A stretch of DNA of 64,000 nt from Ornithodoros turicata (taxonomy: Eukaryota > Arthropoda > Arachnida > Ixodida > Argasidae). Under the pieces are notes generated by a model that saw only the letters and a program-made list of their open reading frames with translations, was not told the origin of the DNA and ran no database searches. Made by a program: the position numbers and the translations under genes. Positions 11,392 through 22,334 of the stretch are shown in pieces. The DNA lies in contig NC_088202.1 in assembly GCF_037126465.1 (NCBI RefSeq), positions 105,927,962-105,991,961 on the forward strand, in the 5' to 3' direction. Position 1 is the stretch's first letter. Every line of letters begins with the position of its first letter.

Positions 11392-12114
11392 CAGGGATGG
11401 GCAGTATTTAAATACATTGTAATTAAAATACTATTTAAAATATAAATACATGTATTTATATTTTGTATTTAAATACAGGCTTGAAAATATATTTATAATT
11501 ATATTTAAATACCAATTTTCGGGTATTTGTTCTTGTAAATACTTTATAAATACTCTTAAATACTGAATATACTGACTGCATTTGACCTTATGGGAAGAAG
11601 GGCAAGTTTGAGGCGCAATTATGCCGGGTTTGGGCTAGCATGCGCATGCGACAAACCATTTTAGATGGTGAGTTTTTCACTGTTGTAGCGGACAACTATC
11701 GCGACAACTCAATTACATTGTTCTACGAAGCATCTTCGTCAAATTTAATACAAGTATTTGTTCATCGGCACCTGTGGAGAAGCTGTTCTCCTTTGCGAAT
11801 TTGATTGTACGGCCGAACAGAAGATGTCTAAAAGAAGCAGTCTTCGAGAAAGTTTTAATATTAAAATCGCAATGGTAATCTAACAAATAAATGCTATTGT
11901 TCCTTGCTGATTCGTTCTCATGATCATCGTTATTTCTGTAATTCCAGATGACATCTTCCTCACAGTATTTACGGTATTTAAATACTGTATTTATATTTTA
12001 TATTTAAATAGTCATGTTGAGAACTATTTATGAAGAGTATTTAAATACCCCCTTTCAACAAAGTATTTTGTATTTATATTTAAATACTCAAAAATGTATT
12101 TATGCCCATCCCTG
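11392..12114. mobile_element. Non-autonomous hAT element, CAGGGATGGGC family, copy 2
   Basis: The 723 bp copy lies in the opposite orientation to copy 1 and shares its termini. Perfect 8 bp duplications TGCGGAAC lie at 11384-11391 and 12115-12122. It carries the best preserved piece of the family's transposase tail (11762-11878) and otherwise AT-rich subterminal repeats. With only the last part of the gene left, it must depend on an autonomous relative for movement. Confidence 0.92.
11762..11878 (+). pseudogene. hAT transposase C-terminal dimerisation remnant
   Basis: The plus frame reads SSAPVEKLFSFANLIVRPNR and then CLKEAVFEKVLILKSQW before a TAA. This fits the hAT C-terminal dimerisation region (pattern P.E..FS..... 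... R..L......E..L.LK.N.). The upstream catalytic part of the gene is missing, so the element is a deletion derivative. The same tail is traceable in the other three copies in this window, each more decayed. Confidence 0.75.
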
Positions 12115-12122
12115 TGCGGAAC

Positions 12123-12724
12123 AGAGACCTCGCGCGTGCGTTGCAGGTCACCTGCGCCCGTCGTACTTTCGCAGGAGCTCATTTCATTCGCTCCAGAACC
12201 CACTGTCGACCGTATCTGCTTCTGCATTGAAGGTGAGTATCGTATGCCATCTCCTGGGAGACACCGTCAGTAACGCGGCGGTGTCTGTATTGACGACGAA
12301 CTGCAGTGACACCTTCTGACACGAAAGGATTCGAGTATCTCTTCTCGAGAGTGGTGGATGTTGACGCCCGAGACTCTATCCACGTTCCGTGCGTGAACCT
12401 GAACTTGGCAGAGAGATCTCACGAGGAGAAGTGAGTTCAGCTTGGGAGGTCACCGTTACTGTTAAACAAACATCTTTACTCAGGCGGTGATTCTTTATAC
12501 GTTCTTGTGTTGCAGCCATAATTTCTCCGAAGAGTGTTGGGGCTAACTCGCAGCAATGAATCATCCGGGTTCTCTAGCAAAGGGCGTTGGATCTTCATCG
12601 ACGCGCTCATTTATAATGAAATGAAGCGGTCAGGACCAGTCGTTCGTGAAAATTCTCCTGAAGCAGTGCAGTACGCATTATCATCGACACGGCGTTTCTT
12701 ATAGGTCTAGCAAGTGCAGACCTA
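12123..12724. other. No feature recognised
   Basis: Only short open frames occur here, and no termini or domains were seen. Confidence 0.3.
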
Positions 12725-12928
12725 CAGCTCCCGTCAGCCTTAATAATAACACTGGAAAAAAATTCGGTCTCATTTCCGAGGGCGATAACAGTCACGCCGG
12801 GGGCACCAGGGGAATGTTAAGGACACAAAATCATTGCGTTAAACTAACATTTCTGTTCATTTAAGAATTCGCGCACGGACACGAGACCATATTTTTTTCA
12901 GTGTTATTATTAAGGTTCACGGGAGCTG
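12725..12928. mobile_element. Palindromic MITE with TA target duplication
   Basis: The two halves are inverted copies of about 60 bp each. The left arm starts CAGCTCCCGTCAGCCTTAAT and continues AATAACACTG. The right arm mirrors it, ending CAGTGTTATTATTAAGG then TTCACGGGAGCTG. TA dinucleotides flank both ends (12723-12724 and 12929-12930). TA duplications point to a Tc1/mariner-type source, but there is no coding sequence to confirm this. At 204 bp with near full-length inverted arms it would fold into one long hairpin. Confidence 0.7.
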
Positions 12929-12930
12929 TA

Positions 12931-14340
12931 CCATCAACATGAGATTCCATAGCGTGCAGTGTCCGGGTGTTGAGTTGACACGTGTGCGGGCTGAGTCTTG
13001 AAAATGTCCATGTTTGTCGCTTCTTGTGGCATAAATGCAGCACGTAAATAAATACAGCGCTAAGGCCTCAAGAAGCCTCGATTGAAGCGGACAGCTTCAG
13101 TAAGTCACGAAACAAAAGGAGGAGATCGAAGCAGGAGATCGTTTTTCTTACAGCATAGGGGGTAATGGATGCTTAGAAAACCGGCCCCGCGAATACCGAA
13201 ACTCACGTGGCTCTGACGTCACAGCAGGCGTCTCCGCCAGTGAGGAAGCACGAGAGAGGTCACGTGCTTGCGACTACCGTCAGACCTTGATGAATGCGTA
13301 AGTTCAAGGGTTTATATCTCGCCCAGCACGACAAGTAGGAAAATAATTCGTTTCTTCCCCAATACTCTAGCGTGCCGTACAATGTGTGCATAACGTATTG
13401 AACCACATCTATCAATGTGTCACGCCGAGGTACGTTTTTTTAGCCAACAACACTGTCTTTACAAGCCACGCATTAACAAGTTGCTGGTCGAACCTATATA
13501 TTAGCCGAAGTTTGACACGTTCATATAACGTCTTCAAAATCTCGTTACAGACTCGTGGTGCTGTAAAATACACACGAAACAGCAGAAGCCAAATGAGCAA
13601 AGGCGCGCTCTTTCAATAGTCATATATCAAGTATACCACGCGCAAGATGTCCCGCCTTCTTCTGGCTTTCCGTTTTCATTGCGGAGCTTTTTGTTTCTAT
13701 GTGGAATACAAACAAACCTAGAGAGACGCAAGAACTTGTCCGCGGCATTATCAGAAGACGGCGAAGGCGACGACGCGATACTCCATCATAATTCGCGCCC
13801 CCCAGACATCCGGGAAGAGAGGTTCTCGGTAACGATCCCTTCTGAACACAGCGCTCTTCCTGAATCCCGACTCTGGCCACTTGGAAGAGGCTGAAGACGA
13901 ATGTGGACGGAGACGTGGTCGGTCTCTCCTCCGAAATGGGAGTCAACGACGACGCCTTCCGTCAGGGGACGCTCCGGACGCGCATGATTAATTGCTTCCG
14001 TTGTTGACATTATCCAAGTTGTCGTTTCAGCAGAATCCAGGGAGGCCAGCGACGGGGGCTCGGTCACCCAGTTTCGGTTTCGGTTTCATGGTCGTAGCGT
14101 GACCTACACCTCCTCAGCTTTCGCAACGACAAAATAAAAGTCGCGTGAAAGAAAAGATGAAACAGAGGAGCATCAAAAGCACAATAAATAGTGGTTAGTT
14201 CTTTCAGGTGCGAGAAAATGTAGAACCTCAATCAAACAGCAAGCAGTCGACGAGAGCTTGTAGGAGTATTCATTCGTGAGTGGGCGACAATGGCCTTACA
14301 CATTTTAGCCTTCATGTGTGTGAACATCAACCGCTACCAG
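12931..14340. other. No gene recognised
   Basis: Overlapping open frames on both strands around 13620-14067 show no conserved domain or consistent coding signal. I see no repeat boundaries. Confidence 0.35.
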
Positions 14341-14621
14341 GTCGAGTGGCGTAGCGGTTAGGGTGATTTCCTTTCACTCTGAGACTGCGAGGTGACGCGG
14401 GTTCGAATCCTGACACCGCCTGTGCTGTCTGAGGTTTCCCCTGGGTTGTCTGGCAGACTTTCCAGACTAATGTCGGCGCAGTTCCCCCGGAAGTCAGACC
14501 AGAAAGCGTACTAACCCCCATATCCCCCACTCCTTCCTGCTGTCCTGTCTCCATCTGTCCACATCTGTACGCCGTTCATAGCGACAGTCGTTTCGCGGCG
14601 CCAACGCGGAATTAAAAAAAA
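14341..14621 (+). mobile_element. tRNA-derived SINE (Ruka-like)
   Basis: The head carries RNA polymerase III promoter boxes: box A TGGCGTAGCGG at 14347-14357 and box B GGTTCGAATCC at 14400-14410. Their spacing of about 43 bp is tRNA-like. A tRNA-unrelated body of about 200 bp follows and ends in an A run (14614-14621). The 14 bases before the head do not show an obvious matching duplication after the tail. It resembles tRNA-derived tick SINEs such as Ruka; the exact family is an inference from memory of its structure, not a comparison. Confidence 0.8.
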
Positions 14622-14715
14622 GCATCACAGCTACACGTGTTACTTCTGTTTTAATAAAACATATTTTATTTAAATTATTTTAATTTCCACATGTAATGGG
14701 CAGACCTCGGCAGTT

Positions 14716-15000
14716 TTGACTTTCGCTCACTCAAGTTCACTCATCACCCACCCAGTTCTCGGCTCGCTCATTCACGCTCACCCACCGTCCGCTCAGCTCT
14801 CGGCTAGCTTAGTCAAGTTCACTCACCACCCGCCCTGTTCTCAGCTCGCTCACTCACCGTCCGCTCAACTCTCGGTTCGCTCATTCACACTCACTCACCG
14901 TCCGCTCAGCTCTTGGCTCGCTCACTCAAGTTCATTCACCACCCGCCAGTTCTCAGCTCGCTCGCTCACTCACGCTCACTCACCGCCCTCTAAGCGTTTT
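14716..15000. repeat. Degenerate minisatellite of CTCACTCA/CCGTCCGCTCAG units
   Basis: Units such as TTCACTCACCACCCGCC and CACTCACCGTCCGCTCAGCT alternate with CTCGGCTCGCTCACTCA through the block. The unit is roughly 25-55 bp and imperfect, with higher-order alternation. A 121-codon open frame through it is a by-product of the repeat. Confidence 0.75.
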
Positions 15001-15304
15001 GCGGTCTTACGGCTGTTCCTTATCTTTCATCACCCCCGTGTGTCAACCGAGCGGATGAACACGAAATTGACAGCCGGATAGCTGATCCAAAGAGCGCATT
15101 GGTGCACTGCTCCGCGCAAGAAATATGTAAACCGAAACCAATTAATTACTCGGAAAAATCACTAAGTGTCGACACGGTTTTTTTTCTTGCAATATTTTTC
15201 GCTGAAGGTCCCGATGCGTAAAACAGAGGTTCCGTAAGCGTACGAATTAAAATTTAAATGTTAGGATGTTTGTTTAATTAGTGAGCATATGCAAATGGGC
15301 CGCT

Positions 15305-15440
15305 AACCTCATAGCCCCACTGACCACTCAGCTCCAGACTCGCGCACTCACGCTCAGTCACTGGCCGCTCAATTCTCGAATCGCACGCTCACGTTCACTC
15401 AGTGCGCACTCACGCTCACTCACTCAATTCACTCAATCCC
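15305..15440. repeat. Second, shorter block of the same minisatellite
   Basis: TCACGCTCAGTCACTGGCCG, CTCACGTTCACTCA and CACGCTCACTCACTCA repeat here. They match the units at 14716-15000, about 300 bp away, so the two blocks probably come from one array that was split. Confidence 0.6.
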
Positions 15441-17589
15441 CGAGTATGAGCGTTTCCTTAATTTTTTTTCCTAGATAACACATATGTCCTAAGAGTGGCT
15501 CACAATCATCAAGACTGTCAAGTTATATTTCGTGTGAAGGAGCACATCACTGCCTCACACGTCACTTTTAATCACTATAGTGCCTTACCATATATCGGTC
15601 CATAGAAAATGACGTGCCAGGCGAAGGCGATGTGGGTCCTTTTGCAGGTCCTTGGTACGAGGCAGATGACCCCAAAAAATTAGCTTCAGCATGTCTGTGA
15701 CAGCGTCAGTAATAAGCTTATTACTCGCACCCAGGTTTCGTCAGAGGCGCAATGCGATTAAGGAATTCCTGGTTGGGCGCTTGCAGTCGTCCCTTCAATT
15801 CCTTGCACACTTGCACTCTTGTCCGCCTATCAAAGACAAACAGATTTCTGGTTACCTGGTAACCTCCCGGAAATGCAATGGATGATTGTGTCAATGATCT
15901 CCAGAGGAAGATTCTACTCTTGAACAAGTTACCGTAAGATAATACGTCGACTGTCCGCGATCGTAGGGGAACCATTGTTCACGGCTGTATGACCCTATTT
16001 AGACCCTTAACACCACTGGAATGTCCAGCAGTGTCCGGAGGACCCATTGGCATGCCGTACTTGCAGTCATCTGTGAAGTCAGGCCTTTTTCTATCAGGCC
16101 TTCTGTAAGCAAAACCTTCATCAGAACATGCTGTCTTTTTTTTTTTAAGTTGAGTCGCCCTTACTCTAAATACACTAGTTTACGAAATACCAGTAAACTC
16201 AAATCTGGGGAGAAATATGCATGAACGATGATGAAATTCAATTTCACGTGTCAGCAGTCACAAACTTTACCTATATTTCGTAAATCCTGTTCGTTCCGTT
16301 TAGTTTCCTAATTCCTGCAACGTCGCGCTCTTTGCTGTGATACTGGAGAACCCGACGGTTCTTGCAGCGAGGCTCCTACTGTTGCCCAAAAAACACGAAG
16401 GATTGTAAGCGCTTGGAAGAGCCAGCACGCATGACAGAACACCGCTTTCTCATTTGACATGCGAAATAATCAAGATGAAATACTTTCCGCTTGGGAAAAA
16501 AAAAAAACATGAAAGGGTGAGAACGTCGTAATGCGAATATAATAAATAGCACTCGCTCTGCCCGTCGTGAGACAAAGATATCCTTCTCGAGATTTTAAGG
16601 CCATGTTCCCAGCAGACAAAAACCGCATCAACAGCCTTCTTTCGCCCCAGCTCGTTTGGTTGCGCTCTCGGATCTTCAAAATAACAGAGACTATAATGAA
16701 AATAAATCCCAGATGGCAAATAGAAACTGTAATGAGCATAAAGAGACGCCAGCCGTGGCGATGGCAGCGACTCGACGGAATGGAAAACAAGACGCAGTTT
16801 TGAACTGCCGTGAAGGTCGGGTGACCAATTTCACCTGTTTTCTTTCTCCCTCCTCGTATCCGATGTCAGATTTCTGTGTCTGAAAAGGCATTTGATTGTT
16901 TCGCTGAATCTGTCGACGAAATGAGGTTCGAAGACATCGAGAACAGCGTTTGTTGGAATCGTCGTTCTTCCTGAATACTTCGTTTCCGCTAATCAATCGC
17001 AAACTTGGCAGAGCGCAACTAAGTTCCGGAGCTTGAAACCATAGGGTACTCTTGAGTAACACGCTGGCAAGAGCTGCGGGATGATATGGGATGATGCGCC
17101 CCGCAACAACTCGTACATGTTGGGAAATAATTGGTGTATGTTTGGTAGGCACGCATATCAAATATTTACTTTGCGTGTTCGTGACGTTACTGTTTGGTGA
17201 ATTGCGCCCAAGGGTTGCGCAATACATGATGGCTGTCCCCGTCGTGAAACTTCCATTGCGCGCTGCAAAACGAATTGCTCCCCGTGAATCCCTCGAGCGT
17301 CAAGGTATACATATAGGACGTGCCATCGAAAGACCTTCTGCTTCCCTACTTCATAAACTTCTATTCAAGCTCGATAACAACGGTCCACTTGCCGACGAAC
17401 TGGAAGAACTGAAGTGAAATCTCGCAATTTCGAGAATGGATGGGATATACCATTGCGTCAGCTCTCTTGTTTCACCGTATTCCACAGATGCAGGTCTCGC
17501 TGCAGGAAGTAACACCTGTAAAAGCACATGGAATGAGGTGGTTGAATTATTCCCCTTTGTCGCTCCGGCAAGTACTTTTACATACAGAA
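15441..17589. other. No gene recognised
   Basis: The longest frames here (178 codons minus at 16691-17227 and 108 codons plus at 17091-17417) have no domain that I know. The second could be a worn coding fragment upstream of the LINE tail at 17590, but I see no RNase H motif in it. Confidence 0.35.
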
Positions 17590-18003
17590 TGAAATGAGCG
17601 CCTCAGACATGACACGATGCAAGACATGACATCCTACTCTTTGCTCCACGCCGTGGATCCGTCTCTCTCACTGGCGCTTCCTCCTGGCCTTCCGCGACAC
17701 TATACCCATCCCTTCTTCGCCACATGCGGCTGAACGTTGCGCTTACCCCAGTTATGAGGCAGTGCCTTGGCTGCGCGCCGTCAGACCTTTGTAACACATG
17801 TACTGTGCGCGCTGACCTATACCATCTACTTATGGACCGCCCCGTTTACCAGCGGCAACGCGAGATCTTGCAGCACGGGAGGCATGCAGTGGACCACCGC
17901 GCTTTTACCTTCGGTAAGGTGCTCTGCCCCTGGTCCAGACCCACTCATATGCATCGAAGTGTCCGCCACTTTTGGGAGTTTCTGTCATCAACCGGCCTCT
18001 GAT
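17590..18003 (+). pseudogene. LINE 3' coding tail, frameshifted
   Basis: One frame reads YSLLHAVDPSLSLALPPGLP. After a frameshift the next frame reads LLRHMRLNVALTPVMRQCLG, then LCNTCTVRADLYHLLMD and RHFWEFLSSTGL with a stop. The order (ADP..LS, LRLNVA, C..C, HLLMD.P, FL.STGL) matches the region after RNase H in the LINE at 38840-40362. A second copy of the same subfamily lies at 44460-44710 on the minus strand. The upstream part of the element is missing. Confidence 0.7.
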
Positions 18004-21000
18004 CACCTGAACTGCGAGATATGCGTCAGAACTCTGACCACAAGTTCAGTTGTGACTCAGAATTCGAGTGGAAAGAAAACAGGAACCGGCCTCAACGGTT
18101 GCTTCCGTCTAGAGTGAACAGGAGAAACTCAATTGCAATCGGGAGTGATCGTCCCTCCAGGCGTAGTAAGAAGGGAACGCGAGCGAGTGTCGTACAGCTG
18201 TGAATTTGGAGTGTTTATTTTCAGTTATTTATAAGTGCGACAGCATTATCATTGAGATGAACGCAGTGCAAACATCACGCTCGTAACTTCGAGGAAAAGC
18301 TCAAAAGTAAATCTGGGAGAATAATACTGAAATTGAGTTCATAGGGAATGAATATTTGAACTTAACAATTCACTTGAACGATTTTTTTTTCTTTCACGCA
18401 GCGGTCGCTAAACCATTCGTGTTATCGAGGCTAACAGCACTTCTTTGTTACTTTTTTATATGCAATTTACGCCACCACCAATCAACGCTGATGTGAGCAG
18501 CTCAACCTGCATTAACATGTACAATATATCCGCTGTACCGGACGTGAAATGGTAACTAAACAACCTCATAAATGGTCCATATGTCAATTGTCAGGCTGTT
18601 TCATGCTTTCCTCTACATTCTTCCCGCGGTATCGAACAACGGACTGCGCTATCGAAACAACACGTTCCTACAGAGGAAATGCGACAACGAAAGTATTATA
18701 GCGGACAGAGCACATTCGAAGCCGATCACGTCGCGGTGCAACTCCCTCTGCGTTCCAAGTAGCTCTCAAAAATTGCAGTCGGCCTTGGTCAGCGAGAAGC
18801 TGCAACGAGGTGATACAATCTGACGAGCGACGCGGCTGCAGACATTAGAATAATGGGAGACAGCTGCTATGACATGTCCCGCGGGGTTGAAACAATATAA
18901 AATGACACCAGGCGAAGCCGTGTGCGTTACTCCCGGAAACAAACGACTTCGCTGCAACCACGGCCAGGCCGTGGGGGATCCATCCCAAAAGACAATCTTT
19001 TGCTGTTCTGGCTCCTAGCTAAGCCCTACCATTCCCAGCCTTTTTATCCGTCCTTTTTTTTTTTTTTTTTTTTCATCGATGTGCGTCCTCCTGTTTGAGA
19101 AAAGGAAAAATAATCCGGCAAATGCGCATAAGCCAAATAGATTGATGTTGGTCGCTGCCACCGAAAAACGCTGTCTGTAAAGTCAGGCACGCTCGCGCGC
19201 TGTGGAAGACAATGCGCTGGTCGTCGTGTTGAACACGGAGCCCATTGCCACGTGTAGCGCAGATTTTTACGTTCGTTATTTTCTGGGACGTTACTTCGGC
19301 AAAAAATGCTGACCTCTCTTTTTACGCATTTCCGTCTACTAACTTTCGAGTGCCGTGGCAGGCGTGTAGCGAATCGTATAACCGTGACATGCATATTAAC
19401 GGCAGGGCTTTTTCTTGGACCGTAACTTTCAATGAATGCTCGAGTGAACAGGGATTCGTTACCTCGTAACTGAAGCCTAAAACGTCTTCTAGAACTCAGA
19501 GGTCGAATAAGCAAAATATATACATACGTAGAAGACTTTGTAAATAATGAAACATCACCTTTTTTCTTTCGTTTTTGCTCAGAACATCCGACTTGGAAAG
19601 TTTCAAGTAGAAAACAGTGTGCCGAGCAATTTCGTGAGTATGAAATATAAATAAACGCCATTTTCGTAATACGTAAAATTTTCATCCGTACTGTCGCTCC
19701 TCCCATTTCAGTACACAATTCAATCAGTGCGGAATGCTGCATCTCAAACGGGCCATGCATATCCGCACACGGTCCAGTCGTTGTGCCCGATGTAGCTTAC
19801 GAATCGGTGCAACGGAAGAAAAAAAAAAGAAAAAGAAAAACGCAAAAACAGTCACATTCCGTGCATAACCTGCAAAACGCAACGATATGCTTTCTAAACT
19901 TTTAGTTCTTTGAAACAGAAATATAGGAGAGCAACTCGTACACATGCCCCGCGCAATTTCTCCGGCAACAGCTGGGTTTCGGGAAGAAAGGAAAGAAGCT
20001 CGAGGGTAAAAGGGGCACTTAATCAACGGGTTCCGGAGTCAGCGATGAATAAAACTAAGCCTCGCCATTGTGACGTAAAATCTCTCCCACCGTGATGCCG
20101 ATAAGCTTAGGGACGCCAGTTCCCTATTCAATCCCGCGGAAGAGATTTATGAGCGGCCCGATATAATTACGGCAAACAAGGCGAGGAAGATAAAAAGAAA
20201 ACGACGAGTCGATGCCCTAATAGGGCTTCTGGTAAATATGTGGCGGATGCCTCTTTGCAGTAGTGTGTATGTTCCGGAAGTTGTATCTACGTTTTATTCC
20301 GCTCGAGGTAGAACATATTTTGACTACGGGCGCGTGAGAATAATAGACGAAAATAAATTATCGTTACAATATTCGAATGTATTTAAAAAGAAATTATGCG
20401 TTGTTGTAGCTTACTACCTGTGCACCCATTATACCTCTGTCTTATTTAACGGCGTCATTGAAGTAACGTTAGTTATTTGGAAGTGGCCACCGAGGGAAAT
20501 CCTTCTGGGCCGTGCATGATCGAAGGACAGAAGTTGACAGAAAGTGGCCAAGTGCCGGTGACAGTAGTCGAACTCACACCTCCGTGATTGCGTCACGTGT
20601 GCTGCCATTACGCGACGCAGACATATATATCACTTCTAAAACTCAATTTCGTGTGGTTTCGTGTACAAGAGTAGTACAGCTGTGAAGAGTACAGCTGTGA
20701 AGAGTAGTACAGCAATGAAGTGTGTACACTATGTACACTATGCACCAAGTATTTTTCAGTAGCTCCAAGTTGTAACGTTTATCGCAAGGAACGGCTGTGC
20801 GGCGGATAAAAGCACTCAGAGAGCAGTGCAACTATAGCACAAGAGGAGTCCGCTGGAAGAGTATTCCTGTACGCCCAGAAAATGTAAGTATGGTGTAGAG
20901 GCATTGAGATGTTATACACGCTTGAAAGGGACGCTTGTTTCTTGTCCCGCGTGAGCACCATCGCATCGACCGCCTCGAACATCTCCACTTTCGCCTCGAG

Positions 21001-21027
21001 GAGCTGCTGTTCTGACTGCAGGCCCGT
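18004..21027. other. No gene recognised
   Basis: The minus-strand frame of 238 codons at 19044-19760 starts in poly-T/poly-A sequence and has no recognisable domain. I treat it as chance. A small tandem block built on GTACAGCTGTGAAGA lies near 20665-20720. No element ends were seen. Confidence 0.35.
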
Positions 21028-22010
21028 TTGCATAAAAGTTGAGTTCGAGTCTCAAACTAAGTATGGTCCGCACTATTGCGTTCCTACGCGTCCGTCCGTT
21101 AGCGTGTTTGTCCGCACCTTTACGGTGCTTTGCAAGAAATGGCTCGTGATCTAGTGACAGCCGACTATACGTACGTGAAGAGAAGTAACAGAATAAAAGA
21201 ATGCACACGGCAACAGTTCCCGGGACAACGACCGACATTCCTTGCGTCGCTCTGTGCAAAAATTGAACTCGGCGAACCTATGCGTCCTTCGCTTCAGATG
21301 GGGCTTGCTTCGATTGGCAGACGGACGCACTGAAACGCAATGGTGCGGACCAGGCTTTACGGTAGCGCTTCCCACACCAGCGGCGAGCGCGTTCTAAATG
21401 CACTGCCAAGGCTATTGAGTCTGAAGCCTGGTACGCAATACGTCCGTCCGTCAGCGTCCGGACGGGTGGGTTTCCAATGGACCTTTCTACGAAAGCGCCA
21501 CTTATGTATTGTCATCATACAGGAGAACTACGTATGGGGGTAGTCCCCTTTGCACTGACACTACCACAAGCTAGCCCATGGCACGCAAGGGCTCATGGGA
21601 ACTTAAAGGGCCTTTGTGTATTACGAGACGGCCAGAGACGGGTTTGCTCCGCGCGCTTGGTGGCGCACGCATCTTCGTAAAATGTCTATTCGTGACCACA
21701 CTTTCGCGACACTAGGGGTCGAATTCACAAACAAAAACAAAAAAAAAAAGCTCTCTGCTTTACCAGAAACGGCTTACAGCCGACTATGTAAAGTGAAGTA
21801 AAAGAAGACAAAAGCGCACGGCAGCACGGTTACCGGGGCAACGACCGGCATTTCTTGCGTTGCTCCGACAAAAAACTCGGCGAACCTATGCGTCCGTCGC
21901 TTTCGAAGGTTCTTGCGTCGGTTCGCAGACGGACGCAACACTGACGGACGCATTGAAACGCAATAGTGCGGACCAGGCTTGAGGCTCGTACTCAACTTTT
22001 ATGCAAACTG
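21028..22010. mobile_element. Cluster of Harbinger-like MITEs bounded by an inverted repeat
   Basis: The outer arms are inverted copies of about 50 bp. The left arm runs TTTGCATAAAAGTTGAGTTC to GGTCCGCACTATTGCG, and the right arm runs CGCAATAGTGCGGACCAGGC to CAACTTTTATGCAAA. Inside are further ends of the same kind (GGTGCGGACCAGGCTTTA near 21340 and AGCCTGGTACGCAATACGTC near 21425). There is also a direct duplication of a CGGCGAACCTATGCGTCC block (about 21268 and 21878). The end motif GCCTGGTCCGCACTATTGCG parallels the AGGCTGGTTCACACTACTGC end of the full Harbinger element next door, so these are probably related non-autonomous elements. Confidence 0.6.
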
Positions 22011-22334
22011 TCTGTGAGCAGTATTGGAGCGTTCTCGACCTCCAAACATGGTACATTAATATAGCCTTGGGACACGGGCGTTAAGGCTGGTTCACACTAC
22101 TGCGTTTACGGTTGCGCTTGCGTCTTGCGTGTGCTTACGGCGTATCGTTGCCATGGCAGCAGGGACGCGCTCTCCGCAACTGTAGTGCGTAAGATGAACG
22201 CAAGGAGTAGAGCCAACTTCAACTTTTCCGACGCAAGAACCGCAAGCGCAAGCAAACTGTCCAATAGGAGGCGAGGATATAGCGCATGCGCGCAGTGCAT
22301 GCAGTTTGAGTGTTGGAGCGCCTTCTCGGACAAG

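Noticed and set aside
14341..14412. A functional tRNA gene
   Set aside because: Box A and box B are present, but the 3' side does not pair as an acceptor stem and runs into a long body with an A tail, so it is a SINE head.
14716..15081. 121-codon frame rich in S, H and L
   Set aside because: It is produced by the minisatellite units.
16691..17227. 178-codon minus-strand frame
   Set aside because: No motif could be recognised. It overlaps other frames on both strands, which suggests chance openness.
19044..19760. 238-codon minus-strand frame
   Set aside because: It has no recognisable domain, begins and ends in low-complexity DNA and has no supporting splice context.
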